A stretch of 61,934 nucleotides of DNA, taken from NCBI GenBank assembly GCA_017514785.1, contig JAFWIO010000028.1, forward strand, positions 1 through 61,934, written 5' to 3'. This document shows, one piece after another, positions 44,858 to 53,287 of the stretch (positions are counted from its first letter, which is position 1; each line of letters starts with the position of its first letter). The stretch is from Eubacterium sp. (GTDB lineage: Bacteria > Bacillota > Clostridia > Lachnospirales > Lachnospiraceae). Under the pieces are notes generated by a model that was not told the origin of the DNA, made no database searches, and saw only the letters and a list, made by a program, of their open reading frames with translations. The position numbers and the translations under genes were made by a program.

Positions 44858-46534
44858 TTAATTTTTAGGTAATTTAAACGAACTCTTAAGAGAAACAATT
44901 CTGTTAAAGACTGGGTGGTCTTTTGTGTGATCATGCATATCAGCACAGAAGAATCCATTTCTCATAAATTGGAATTTGTCTTCTGGTTCTACTTCAGCTA
45001 ATGCTGGTTCAATGTAACAGTTATCTAGAACTTCTAGTGAGTTTGGATTTAAGTTGAGTGAACCGTCTTCGTTGTAAACACCCTTTTCTTCATCCACTAT
45101 ATTTTCATATAGTCTAGCTTCTGCTTTTACAGAATGTCTTGCTGATACCCAGTGAATAGTTCCCTTTACTTTTCTTCCAGTAAAGCCCGAGCCTGACTTG
45201 GTTTCTGGATCATATGTAACATGAATCTCAGTTACTTTACCGGTCTCATCTTTTTTATAATCTACACACTTAACAAAGTATGCGTTCATTAATCTAACTT
45301 CATTTCCAGGGAATAGTCTGAAATATTTCTTTGGAGGGTCCTCCATAAAGTCAGCTCTTTCAATGTATAGTTCCTTACAGAATGGAATCTTACGAGAACC
45401 AAGTTCTTCATTCTTAACATTGTTTGGAGCATCCAACCATTCCTCTTCATCCTCTGGATAATTATCAATAATCACCTTCACAGGATCTAGCACAGCCATG
45501 TAACGTGGTTTCTTGAGATTTAAGTCCTCACGGATACAATACTCAAGCATTGCATAATCCACTGAACTGTTGCTCTTTGATACGCCACAAAGGTCAACAA
45601 ACATCTTAATAGATTCAGGTGTATAGCCTCTTCGACGAAGAGCTGCTATAGAAACAAGTCTTGGATCATCCCATCCGTCCACTATTCCTTCTTCCACAAG
45701 TTGCTTGATGTATCTCTTACCAGTAACCACATTTGTAAGATAAAGTTTTGCAAACTCTACCTGACGAGGTGGTTGGTCATATTCTAATTCATTTACTACC
45801 CAATCGTACAAAGGTCTATGGTCTTCAAACTCTAATGTACAGATAGAATGACTGATTCCTTCTATAGCATCCTCAATAGGATGTGCAAAGTCATACATTG
45901 GGTATATACACCACTTATCACCAGTATTGTGATGAGTAAGATGTGCCACACGGTAGATAACTGGATCTCTCATATTCATATTAGGAGACGCCATATCTAT
46001 TTTCGCACGTAAGACCTTTTCACCGTCGGCAAATTCGCCGTTCTTCATTCTCTCGAACAAATCAAGGTTTTCTTCCACGCTTCTGTCTCTGTATGGACTC
46101 TCTTTACCTGGCTCTTCGGCCCAGCCGCGTGATTCTCTAATCTCATCTGCAGTCAAATCACAAACATATGCCTTGCCTTTTTTGATAAGCTTAACTGCAG
46201 CATCATACATCTGGTCAAAGTAATTTGATGAGAAGAATAATCTATCTTCCCAATCAACTCCAAGCCATCTAACATCATTCTTAATGGACTCTACAAACTC
46301 CTCATCTTCTTTAGCTGGGTTTGTATCGTCAAAACGAAGATTAAACTTGCCATTATACTCTTCGGCTATTCCATAATTCAAAAGAATAGATTTTGCGTGA
46401 CCAATGTGAAGATATCCATTTGGTTCTGGTGGAAATCTAGTTTGAACATGGTCAAATCTACCTTCTTCTAAATCTTTATCAATAATCTGCTCTATAAAAT
46501 TTTTGGATTCTGGTGTTTTATTCTCGTTATCCAT
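44858..46534 (-). CDS. glnS: Glutaminyl-tRNA synthetase
   Basis: Class I synthetase. The start at 46534 (558 aa) follows TTGGAGGAATT; a longer reading lacks a site. Signature motifs are [15 protein letters not shown] (HIGH) and the VSKSNSS (KMSKS-like) loop, along with [11 protein letters not shown] and a GlnRS anticodon-binding beta-barrel in the C-terminal half. Direct GlnRS is uncommon in Firmicutes, most of which use GatCAB, but Lachnospiraceae have it. It has its own promoter at 46568-46596. No T-box leader is seen. Confidence 0.97.
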   Translation of the reverse strand: MDNENKTPESKNFIEQIIDKDLEEGRFDHVQTRFPPEPNGYLHIGHAKSILLNYGIAEEYNGKFNLRFDDTNPAKEDEEFVESIKNDVRWLGVDWEDRLFFSSNYFDQMYDAAVKLIKKGKAYVCDLTADEIRESRGWAEEPGKESPYRDRSVEENLDLFERMKNGEFADGEKVLRAKIDMASPNMNMRDPVIYRVAHLTHHNTGDKWCIYPMYDFAHPIEDAIEGISHSICTLEFEDHRPLYDWVVNELEYDQPPRQVEFAKLYLTNVVTGKRYIKQLVEEGIVDGWDDPRLVSIAALRRRGYTPESIKMFVDLCGVSKSNSSVDYAMLEYCIREDLNLKKPRYMAVLDPVKVIIDNYPEDEEEWLDAPNNVKNEELGSRKIPFCKELYIERADFMEDPPKKYFRLFPGNEVRLMNAYFVKCVDYKKDETGKVTEIHVTYDPETKSGSGFTGRKVKGTIHWVSARHSVKAEARLYENIVDEEKGVYNEDGSLNLNPNSLEVLDNCYIEPALAEVEPEDKFQFMRNGFFCADMHDHTKDHPVFNRIVSLKSSFKLPKN

Positions 46535-46567
46535 AATTCCTCCAATATTCTTTTCACAATTGTTAAG

Positions 46568-46596
46568 ATTATACAATAATAACACTCTCATTTCAA
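46568..46596 (-). promoter_or_regulatory. Promoter of glnS
   Basis: On the minus strand TTGAAA (46591-46596), 17 bp, TATAAT (46568-46573). The leader of roughly 30 nt holds only the ribosome binding site, too short for a T-box. Confidence 0.75.
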
Positions 46597-46637
46597 ACGT
46601 AGAAGCATCAATTAAAATACATTATTTATATTTGTAA

Positions 46638-46697
46638 AAAAAGAAAAACACAAGGGTGTGAACGATTTTAAGTGAACACCCTTGTGTTTTTCTTTTT
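46638..46697 (-). terminator. Conserved-loop terminator, copy C
   Basis: A perfect 22-bp stem encloses the 16-nt loop TCACTTAAAATCGTTC (gene sense). It begins 15 bp after the 3D-domain gene stop. The upper stem AAGGGTGT/ACACCCTT resembles copies A and D, while the lower stem does not. Confidence 0.92.
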
Positions 46698-46712
46698 GTA
46701 TAAACCAAATAT

Positions 46713-47330
46713 TTACTTTTTAATTGATACTTCTACGCTTCGTCTACCAAACTGTAGCGCTTCGCTATGTGATGAGAAGAATATATCAATTCTCTTACCA
46801 CCGATAGCCCCGCCAGTATCCTCAGCCACATATTCCTTACCATCAATCAATACTTTTGATCCTAGTGGAATAACTGAAGGGTCTGTAGCAATTGTTCTGC
46901 CAGCTCTAGGTGTTGTACCTGATGCTGTATGTCCACCAGCTGATCCACAACATGATGCACATCCACAATATGCTGAAGCATTAAATGTTCCAAGTTTCTT
47001 GTACTGAGATCTGATTTTAGCTTTTTTAGCTTTTGCTTTCTTAATCTTAGCTAACTTTTTAGCTTTTTTAGCTGCCAATGCTTTAGCTTTAGCTTTCTTT
47101 TGTTCATTAGCTTTTGCAAAAGCCTTATCCATAGGTGTCTCGCCCAGTAAGCTTATTTTGTTTTCAGATTTTTGGATTTGCATTGATTCGATTGATTTAA
47201 TAGTTGAAATCTCTGCTTTTACTGTATTAGCACTTTTCTTACTATCAAAATCGATTGTACCTAGCGTTAATGCTGTAGATAATACAGCAACAACCGCAAT
47301 AATGCTTATCACAATCTTTTTAGTATTCAT
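46713..47330 (-). CDS. Secreted 3D-domain protein (cell-wall lytic type)
   Basis: 205 aa: a signal peptide/anchor (IVISIIAVVAVLSTALTLG), a linker, a long Lys/Ala-rich region (~75-115, with KAKALAAKKAKKLAKIKKAKAK-like runs), and a C-terminal 3D domain with FNASAYCGCASCCG, ASGTTPRAGRTIATDPSVIPLG and EDTGGAIGGKRIDIFF. The three Asp give the name; the fold is the double-psi barrel of MltA-like lytic transglycosylases. The Bacillus 3D protein YocH is a WalRK target, and a WalR-type box lies upstream here (47412-47428). AAGGAGTG precedes the ATG but lies in an inverted repeat. Confidence 0.88.
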   Translation of the reverse strand: MNTKKIVISIIAVVAVLSTALTLGTIDFDSKKSANTVKAEISTIKSIESMQIQKSENKISLLGETPMDKAFAKANEQKKAKAKALAAKKAKKLAKIKKAKAKKAKIRSQYKKLGTFNASAYCGCASCCGSAGGHTASGTTPRAGRTIATDPSVIPLGSKVLIDGKEYVAEDTGGAIGGKRIDIFFSSHSEALQFGRRSVEVSIKK

Positions 47331-47337
47331 AATAATA

Positions 47338-47379
47338 AATACACTCCTTCCGCGTCTGTTCGACGCTTCGGAGTGTATT
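47338..47379 (-). repeat. Inverted repeat linking the -10 box to the ribosome binding site of the 3D gene
   Basis: On the minus strand AATACACTCC (47370-47379) and GGAGTGTATT (47338-47347) are perfect complements. Between them is a second hairpin, GCGTC-GAACA-GACGC. The right arm contains the Shine-Dalgarno AAGGAGTG and the left arm overlaps the TATAAT box. If the mRNA starts within the left arm, the site would be sequestered. Confidence 0.7.
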
Positions 47380-47405
47380 ATACGTCATTTGTTACAATTT
47401 GTCAA
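47377..47405 (-). promoter_or_regulatory. Consensus sigma-A promoter of the 3D-domain gene
   Basis: On the minus strand TTGACA (47400-47405), exactly 17 bp, TATAAT (47377-47382), both hexamers perfect. The predicted start is near 47368-47371. Confidence 0.88.
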
Positions 47406-47411
47406 TAAAAT

Positions 47412-47428
47412 ATTACAAATTTGTTACA
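47412..47428 (-). promoter_or_regulatory. WalR-type box upstream of the 3D-domain gene
   Basis: TGTAACAAATTTGTAAT on the minus strand fits the published WalR consensus TGTWAH-N5-TGTWAH exactly. It sits 6 bp upstream of the -35 box, where activators bind. A further single half-site, TGTAAC, lies in the promoter spacer (47391-47396), and the 10-mer TGTAACAAAT occurs twice, 32 bp apart. Confidence 0.6.
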
Positions 47429-47454
47429 TTCTATTTCTTTTTGTCAAAAAACTA

Positions 47455-49041
47455 TTACTTTATGTTTTTTCCAAACTTATTCTGCTTAAAGTACTTCTTA
47501 GCATCCTTTACAGTCTTTGTATTAGGGATTAATACGTGCTGTTTCATACTTGGAATAGAGAAGGTAGTTTCTACTCCTTTCTTACCAGAAACGCTATATA
47601 AGTGGATTTTCCACTTATCTCCCTTGGAAACTTGCATCTTAACAATAGATTTCATAGTTCCAATAGACATATTTGTTTGGAAACTCTCGCTGATATTCTT
47701 CAAAATATCTTTGTAATCGTTAAGAATTGAGCTGGTTGATGTCTTTTCTATAACAGCCTCAATAACCTTCATCTGGTTGTTACTTCTCGAAACATCGCCC
47801 TTTTTGAGTGATTTACGCTCTCTAGCGAACCAAAGTGCCTGATCACCGTTCAAATTCTTATTCATACCCTTTTTGAACTTATATCCGTGTGTTTCAAAGG
47901 CGTAATCAGATTCTACATCTATTCCACCTAATTCGTCGATAATATCCTTAAAACCAGTAAAATTCATACGTACATAGTAATCAATATCAATTCCATAGAA
48001 CAACGACAAAGTCTTCATCGAAACATCTATACCATAGTTACCACCGTAACATAGTTTATCTTTCTCTGTGCCTGAGATCGACAAAGGAACATAATAATCA
48101 CTAGGTGTAGATACTCCTACTATTGTATTTGTATTAGGATTTATTGAAAGTATAACGTTAACGTCACTTTGACTCTTGTTTGTAACATCTCCGCCTGTAT
48201 CAATACCGCTTAGGAATACATTAAAGCATCTCTTGCTTACATTTCCTGGGTCATCCATAGGTGCTAACTCGTTTTTAACTGTAAATCCTTTAATAATCTT
48301 TAAAGACTTACTAAAGTCAGCATATGGTCCATTATTTTTATCATCATCTGTAGTATCGCCAGCTTCCACAATCATGCTCATCAAAGAATCATCCACAATA
48401 ATAGCCTGGCATTTCTTTTCGATTAAACCTTCTGCTAACTCAGCCACATCGTTAAACTTCTTAATTTTAACTGGCTTCTTCAATGCATCTTCAACCATTA
48501 AAACGACTGAATGCATATCATCAACATCATAATTATTTACAATACCAAATGTATAATCAGCTGTATCTGATAAGCTGTGTGCTTTGTCAGTTTTATCTAC
48601 AAAAATATTGTAATCATCTGTAGAAACTTTACTATTGTTAGATATTGTTGTTACGGCATCGTCAAATGAACTGATAAAGTCTTTGATGCTCTTGCTAAAT
48701 GCAAGGCCCCAAATACTTGTCACAATAAGTGCAACCGCTACCACCAATGAAATAGTAATAGAAATATATGTTCTCTTTCTTCCCCATTTGATTAAGAATG
48801 GGAATATAACAGCTATTAAAAGAAGTATTTCAGGTACTATTATTATTCCAACCGGTACATAATCTAATAGCAAATAGTTTTTGTATGAAACAAAATACCA
48901 TAAAACAATATTTAGCAAAACAAATGCTGCCACTGCTAAAAAGTTTGAAAACCATGCAATCTTTTTAAGTTTTGGACTAACTGGATTCTCCTTTAGCAAT
49001 GTAATCCATTTTTTGAATTTACTCTCTTTCTTCTCGCTCAT
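47455..49041 (-). CDS. LytR-CpsA-Psr (LCP) family phosphotransferase
   Basis: 528 aa from the ATG at 49041 (GGAGAG 6 bases before; a TTG four codons earlier is less likely). Three membrane helices (~30-125) are followed by an accessory external domain (~130-270). The LCP domain follows (~285-440), with NVILSINPNTNTIVGVSTPSDYYV, YGGNYGIDVSMKTL, DELGGIDVES and DQALWFARERKSLKKGDVSRSNNQ, including the Arg/Asp residues that bind the polyprenyl pyrophosphate. LCP enzymes attach teichoic acids or capsule to peptidoglycan. It lies upstream of the 3D gene on the same strand. Confidence 0.92.
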   Translation of the reverse strand: MSEKKESKFKKWITLLKENPVSPKLKKIAWFSNFLAVAAFVLLNIVLWYFVSYKNYLLLDYVPVGIIIVPEILLLIAVIFPFLIKWGRKRTYISITISLVVAVALIVTSIWGLAFSKSIKDFISSFDDAVTTISNNSKVSTDDYNIFVDKTDKAHSLSDTADYTFGIVNNYDVDDMHSVVLMVEDALKKPVKIKKFNDVAELAEGLIEKKCQAIIVDDSLMSMIVEAGDTTDDDKNNGPYADFSKSLKIIKGFTVKNELAPMDDPGNVSKRCFNVFLSGIDTGGDVTNKSQSDVNVILSINPNTNTIVGVSTPSDYYVPLSISGTEKDKLCYGGNYGIDVSMKTLSLFYGIDIDYYVRMNFTGFKDIIDELGGIDVESDYAFETHGYKFKKGMNKNLNGDQALWFARERKSLKKGDVSRSNNQMKVIEAVIEKTSTSSILNDYKDILKNISESFQTNMSIGTMKSIVKMQVSKGDKWKIHLYSVSGKKGVETTFSIPSMKQHVLIPNTKTVKDAKKYFKQNKFGKNIK

Positions 49042-49091
49042 CTTTCTCTCCAACTATTATTATTTTTGTAAATAATACAAATGAAAATCAA

Positions 49092-49117
49092 AGGCAAGGG
49101 AAACTAATCCCTTGCCT
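49092..49117 (-). terminator. Terminator of the NifU-like/GGGtGRT operon
   Basis: AGGCAAGGGA and TCCCTTGCCT arms around a 6-nt loop, followed on the minus strand by TTTGATTTT, 13 bp after the GGGtGRT gene stop. Confidence 0.85.
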
Positions 49118-49130
49118 AAAATAAGTTTAA

Positions 49131-50150
49131 TTAAAATTTGCCTTCGTCAGCAGCCTGCTGAATAGAAACGGCAACAGCTACTGTCATACCAACCATTGGG
49201 TTGTTTCCAGCGCCGATAAGTCCCATCATTTCAACGTGAGCTGGTACAGATGAAGAACCTGCAAACTGAGCATCAGAGTGCATTCTTCCAAGTGTATCAG
49301 TCATACCGTATGAAGCAGGACCTGCAGCCATGTTATCTGGGTGAAGTGTACGTCCTGTACCACCACCTGAAGCTACAGAGAAGTATTTCTTACCTTGCTC
49401 TACGCATTCTTTCTTATATGTACCTGCTACAGGATGCTGGAATCTAGTTGGGTTAGTTGAGTTACCTGTAATAGATACACCAACATTTTCGTGATGCATA
49501 ATAGCAACACCTTCCTGAACATCATCAGCACCATAGCACTTAACTGTAGCACGAAGACCATCTGAGTAAGCCTTCTCATATTCTACGTTAAGTTTAGCTG
49601 TAGAGTAATCATACTTAGTCTCAACATATGTGAAACCATTTATTCTAGAAATAATCTGAGCTGCGTCTTTTCCTAGGCCGTTAAGAATAACTCTTAAAGG
49701 TTTTTGTCTAACCTTATTTGCCTTTTCTGCGATACCGATAGCACCTTCAGCTGCGGCAAATGATTCGTGACCTGCTAGGAATGCGAAACACTCAGTCTCT
49801 TCTTCTAGTAACATCTTTCCAAGGTTACCATGTCCTAAACCTACCTTGCGGTGGTCAGCAACTGAACCTGGAATACAAAATGCCTGAAGACCTTCGCCGA
49901 TAGCTGCAGCAGCATCAGCCGCTCTTCTACAATCTTTTTTGATAGCGATAGCCGCACCTACTGTGTAAGCCCAGCATGCATTTTCAAAACAGATAGGCTG
50001 GATACCTTTAACTTGATCGTAAACGTTAAGTCCAGCATCCTTAGTAATCTTTTCAGCTTCTTCTATAGAAGCAATACCATAACTATTTAAAACAGAATTA
50101 ATCTGATCTATTCTTCTCTCATATGATTCAAACAATGCCATTATCGTCAC
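49131..50150 (-). CDS. GGGtGRT protein (function unknown)
   Basis: 339-aa cytosolic protein of the family named after its motif, visible here as ASGGGTGRTLHPDN near residue 260. Other features are GHESFAAAEGAIGIAEKANK, ILNGLGKDAAQIISRINGF and the C-terminal AGNNPMVGMTVAVAVSIQQAADEG. It is conserved in anaerobic Firmicutes and always seems to accompany the NifU-like protein coded 3 bp upstream. Its role is not established; a job in iron-sulfur or sulfur metabolism is inferred only from that partner. AGGAGGTGACGATA precedes the ATG. Confidence 0.88.
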   Translation of the reverse strand: MTIMALFESYERRIDQINSVLNSYGIASIEEAEKITKDAGLNVYDQVKGIQPICFENACWAYTVGAAIAIKKDCRRAADAAAAIGEGLQAFCIPGSVADHRKVGLGHGNLGKMLLEEETECFAFLAGHESFAAAEGAIGIAEKANKVRQKPLRVILNGLGKDAAQIISRINGFTYVETKYDYSTAKLNVEYEKAYSDGLRATVKCYGADDVQEGVAIMHHENVGVSITGNSTNPTRFQHPVAGTYKKECVEQGKKYFSVASGGGTGRTLHPDNMAAGPASYGMTDTLGRMHSDAQFAGSSSVPAHVEMMGLIGAGNNPMVGMTVAVAVSIQQAADEGKF

Positions 50151-50153
50151 CTC

Positions 50154-50846
50154 CTATTCCTTTCTTGGGTCGATGATTTTAGCAGCATCATCTACACGGC
50201 CATACTGACCCTTAGCTTTATCCCATGCTGTGTTTGCATCATCGCCTGCTTTAATGAAGTCTGTCATCTTTCCTAGATTAACAAACTGGTAACCAATAAT
50301 TTCATCATCTTCGTCTAAAGCGATACCTGTTACATAACCTTCAGCCATCTCTAGATAACGAGGTCCTTTTTCTTTAGTAGCGTACATTGTACCAACCTGA
50401 GAACGAAGTCCTTTTCCTAAGTCTTCAAGACCTGCTCCTACTACAAGACCGTCATCTGAGAATGCACTCTGTGTACGTCCGTAAACGATTTGTAAGAACA
50501 ACTCTCTCATAGCTGTGTTGATAGCATCACATACAAGGTCTGTATTTAATGCCTCTAGAATTGTTTTTCCTTGAAGAATCTCTGCAGCCATAGCAGCTGA
50601 GTGAGTCATACCAGAACATCCGATAGTCTCAATTAATGCTTCTTCAATAACACCTTCTTTTACATTAAGTGTTAGTTTACATGCGCCCTGCTGAGGTGCA
50701 CACCAACCCACACCATGTGTAAAACCTGAAATGTCTGTTACTTCTTTAGCGTGAACCCATTTACCTTCTTCAGGAATAGGTGCTGGTTCATGCTTTGCAC
50801 CCTTAGCTACTGGGCACATCATTTCAACTTCTTTTGAATAAATCAT
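50154..50846 (-). CDS. NifU-like iron-sulfur scaffold family protein, partner of GGGtGRT
   Basis: 230 aa. GWCAPQQGACKLTLNVKEGVIEEALIETIGCSGMTHSAAMAAEILQGKTI resembles the IscU/NifU scaffold core with Cys at similar places; the C-terminal half (GYVTGIALDEDDEIIGYQFVNLGKM) is not recognised. It is annotated in many anaerobes as a scaffold-like protein beside GGGtGRT, but its cluster-binding is not proven to my knowledge. AAAGGAGTATTTC precedes the ATG. A palindrome AACAATAAATTGTT (50878-50891) lies in the leader. Confidence 0.75.
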   Translation of the reverse strand: MIYSKEVEMMCPVAKGAKHEPAPIPEEGKWVHAKEVTDISGFTHGVGWCAPQQGACKLTLNVKEGVIEEALIETIGCSGMTHSAAMAAEILQGKTILEALNTDLVCDAINTAMRELFLQIVYGRTQSAFSDDGLVVGAGLEDLGKGLRSQVGTMYATKEKGPRYLEMAEGYVTGIALDEDDEIIGYQFVNLGKMTDFIKAGDDANTAWDKAKGQYGRVDDAAKIIDPRKE

Positions 50847-50944
50847 GAAATACTCCTTTATATTTTTTATTTATAAGAACAATAAATTGTTGCTCACATC
50901 ATTGATATTATCTCACAAAATGACGCTGTTTTCTACCCTTAAAT

Positions 50945-51691
50945 TTAGTTATTATAGGCCCAAATTGCCTTAATTATGCCTTTAAACTGATCAAACTTAT
51001 ATTTCTTTGCACTTCGCTTTGTACTGAGTGGTTCATTCACTTTAAAGCCGTCCTTATCATAGCCATAAATCTCAATTATATGGTGTCCTCTTGAGAACAC
51101 TCCAGGCTTAACACTTAAGATTAGCTTGGCTCCTTTGTCGAGGGCATTTTTCATTTCAGATTCAGAAATAGACAGTCCATTAACCTTCAAACCAAAGTGT
51201 TCACCGCCTGCGGTAAATAACGACCAAGCAGTTCCAGCATTTTTAACATAGTGTCCATTCTGCTCGGCGTACTTTGCAACTTTTATAGGAGTTATAGTAT
51301 CATCCCTCGTCAAAGAAAACGCAACCATTGATAAACATACTGGGCCACATCCAGCCCCACCTATAGTGCTGTCTCCATATTTAACATTTGCCCATCTCGG
51401 ATCTTTTTGTAGGAATAATGGATCGCTTTGTCCTTCTTCATCTTCAGTCAAACCTTTTGGGATAACGGTCGTTTCTACTTGAGTGGTTTGAGGATTCTTT
51501 GTGGTTTCAACTTTTGTAGTCTGTTCTTCCTTATTACCTTTTTTTAAATTGCACATAAAAAGAGAAAGTAAAACTATAATTAGAATTACTACTAAGACAA
51601 TGATGCGATTTGTCATGACTCTACGTCTTTCGCGTTTCATTCTTAGTCTTTTTTCTTCTCTAGTTTCACTTTCTCTTTTATAATCACTCAT
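50945..51691 (-). CDS. Membrane-anchored C39-like (papain-fold) peptidase
   Basis: 248 aa: a basic N-terminus, one membrane helix (IIVLVVILIIVLLSLFMC), a Thr-rich linker (TTKVETTKNPQTTQVETT), then a Peptidase_C39_2 domain. The latter has DPRWANVKYGDSTIGGAGCGPVCLSMV (catalytic Cys) and GHHIIEIYGYDKDGFKVNEP (catalytic His and Asp). Substrate unknown, presumably extracellular. Its ATG overlaps the asd stop codon (TAATG), and its ribosome binding site is weak, suggesting coupling. Confidence 0.85.
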   Translation of the reverse strand: MSDYKRESETREEKRLRMKRERRRVMTNRIIVLVVILIIVLLSLFMCNLKKGNKEEQTTKVETTKNPQTTQVETTVIPKGLTEDEEGQSDPLFLQKDPRWANVKYGDSTIGGAGCGPVCLSMVAFSLTRDDTITPIKVAKYAEQNGHYVKNAGTAWSLFTAGGEHFGLKVNGLSISESEMKNALDKGAKLILSVKPGVFSRGHHIIEIYGYDKDGFKVNEPLSTKRSAKKYKFDQFKGIIKAIWAYNN

Positions 51692-52785
51692 TATTTTGCA
51701 GTTATATATCCTTCTGCCACTAGCATTTCTGCAGAGATTACTCCGCCGCCTGCAGCACCTCTTAATGTGTTGTGAGATAGTCCAACAAACTTATAGTCAA
51801 ACATAATATCCTCACGAAGTCTTCCTACTGAAATTCCCATTCCATTTTCGTAATTTACATCAAGTGATACCTGTGGTCTGTCATCTTCTTCCAAATATTG
51901 GATGAACTGTTTTGGAGCACTAGGTAGTTCTAACTCTTGTGGCTTACCACTAAAGTCTTTAAGTGCCTGGATAAGTTCTTCCTTAGAAGGATTTGTAGCA
52001 AAGTTTACAAACACTGCAGCTGTATGTCCATCTAGAACTGGAACTCTAATACACTGTGAAGTGATTGTCATGCAGTCACTCTTCTTGATAACTCCATCTT
52101 CCACTTTACCCCAAAGTTTAAGTGGCTCCTGCTCAGACTTTTCTTCTTCGCCGCCGATAAATGGAATAATATTTCCAACCATCTCTGGCCACTCATTGAA
52201 TGTCTTACCTGCACCTGAAATAGCCTGGTATGTAGTAACAACTACTTCCTTTGGCTCAAACTTTTTCCATGCTGTAAGAACTGGTGTATAACTTTGAATT
52301 GAACAGTTAGGCTTTACTGCAACAAAACCTCTCTTTGTTCCAAGTCTTTCTTTCTGATATTTGATTACTTCATAATGTTCTGGGTTGATTTCTGGAACAA
52401 CCATAGGAACATCTTCAGTCCATCTATGAGCACTGTTGTTTGAAACAACTGGGCACTCAGCCTTAGCATACTCATCCTCCAATGCGCGGATGGCGTCTTT
52501 GTCCATGTCTACTGCACTGAAAATGAAATCTACTTGATCTGCCACCGTCTGAACTTCGCTTGCATCATACACTGTCATATTCTTTACAGAATCTGGCATA
52601 GGTGTATCCATTTTCCATCTGCCTGCAACAGCTTCTTCGTATGGCTTTCCTGCAGAACGAGGACTGGCAGCCAAACAAACTAATTCAAACCAAGGATGGT
52701 TTTCTAGCAAAGTAATAAATCTTTGTCCAACCATTCCTGTAGCACCTACTATACCTACTTTAAGCTTCTTATCTAATTTAAACAT
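51691..52785 (-). CDS. asd: Aspartate-semialdehyde dehydrogenase
   Basis: 364-aa enzyme that reduces aspartyl phosphate on the route to Lys, Thr, Met and diaminopimelate. It has VGIVGATGMVGQRFITLLENHPWF, the active-site Cys in VKPNCSIQSY, and GHTAAVFVNF with the catalytic His. It belongs to the archaeal/yeast-type Asd subclass (single long form). AAGGTATAT precedes the ATG. No lysine riboswitch occurs upstream. Confidence 0.95.
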   Translation of the reverse strand: MFKLDKKLKVGIVGATGMVGQRFITLLENHPWFELVCLAASPRSAGKPYEEAVAGRWKMDTPMPDSVKNMTVYDASEVQTVADQVDFIFSAVDMDKDAIRALEDEYAKAECPVVSNNSAHRWTEDVPMVVPEINPEHYEVIKYQKERLGTKRGFVAVKPNCSIQSYTPVLTAWKKFEPKEVVVTTYQAISGAGKTFNEWPEMVGNIIPFIGGEEEKSEQEPLKLWGKVEDGVIKKSDCMTITSQCIRVPVLDGHTAAVFVNFATNPSKEELIQALKDFSGKPQELELPSAPKQFIQYLEEDDRPQVSLDVNYENGMGISVGRLREDIMFDYKFVGLSHNTLRGAAGGGVISAEMLVAEGYITAK

Positions 52786-52807
52786 ATATACCTTCTTCTA
52801 ACCTATT

Positions 52808-53275
52808 TTAATAGAAGTCAGACCAACCGTCTTCGTTGTTTACAACTCCAGCGTGTTCGCCTTCTTTCTTCTCTTCATCTTTTTTCTTATCTTCTTTCTT
52901 GCTTGGTTTCTTAGTAGTCTCTTTGTTTTTCATTGTTTTATCCTTAATAACTTTGCCTTTTTTGTCTTTAATTACAACTCTAATAGTGCCATCTTTTTTA
53001 TAAGTTCTTGTAACCTTTTGACCTTGGGCATTTGTATATGAGATAACTGTATTTCCTTCTTTGTCTGTAGTCTTTTTAGTTGGTGAAATAGTTTCAAAAT
53101 TATCTTCTACGTAAACAGCGCCTTTGCCTTTGCTTATAACTTCAGCTGTTGGTGCCTGCTTAGCATCCGAATCTTTATTTCCCTTACCGCAGTTACATGA
53201 GCATGCAATTATTACGATAACTGCAATAACTACAACAAAAGCAATAATTCCTATCAATGCATATTTGTTTTTCAT
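52808..53275 (-). CDS. Small membrane-anchored lysine-rich protein, function unknown
   Basis: 155 aa. One N-terminal membrane helix (YALIGIIAFVVVIAVIVIIACSC), then a Cys pair (CNCG), a beta-rich piece (GNTVISYTNAQGQKVTRTYKKDGTIRVVIKDKKGKVIKD) and a charged tail of KKP/KEE repeats ending in NEDGWSDFY. No family recognised. AGGAGGAAGAA precedes the ATG. It is 12 bp after the preceding membrane protein gene and 22 bp before asd, probably one operon. Confidence 0.7.
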   Translation of the reverse strand: MKNKYALIGIIAFVVVIAVIVIIACSCNCGKGNKDSDAKQAPTAEVISKGKGAVYVEDNFETISPTKKTTDKEGNTVISYTNAQGQKVTRTYKKDGTIRVVIKDKKGKVIKDKTMKNKETTKKPSKKEDKKKDEEKKEGEHAGVVNNEDGWSDFY

Positions 53276-53287
53276 TTCTTCTTCCTC

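Noticed and set aside
46535-46637. T-box leader before glnS
   Set aside because: The predicted leader is about 30 nt and has no T-box sequence or terminator/antiterminator pair.
47338-47379. c-di-AMP (ydaO) riboswitch before the 3D-domain gene
   Set aside because: These riboswitches often precede wall hydrolase genes but are well over 100 nt; only about 40 nt of structured leader exists here and the conserved core is not seen.
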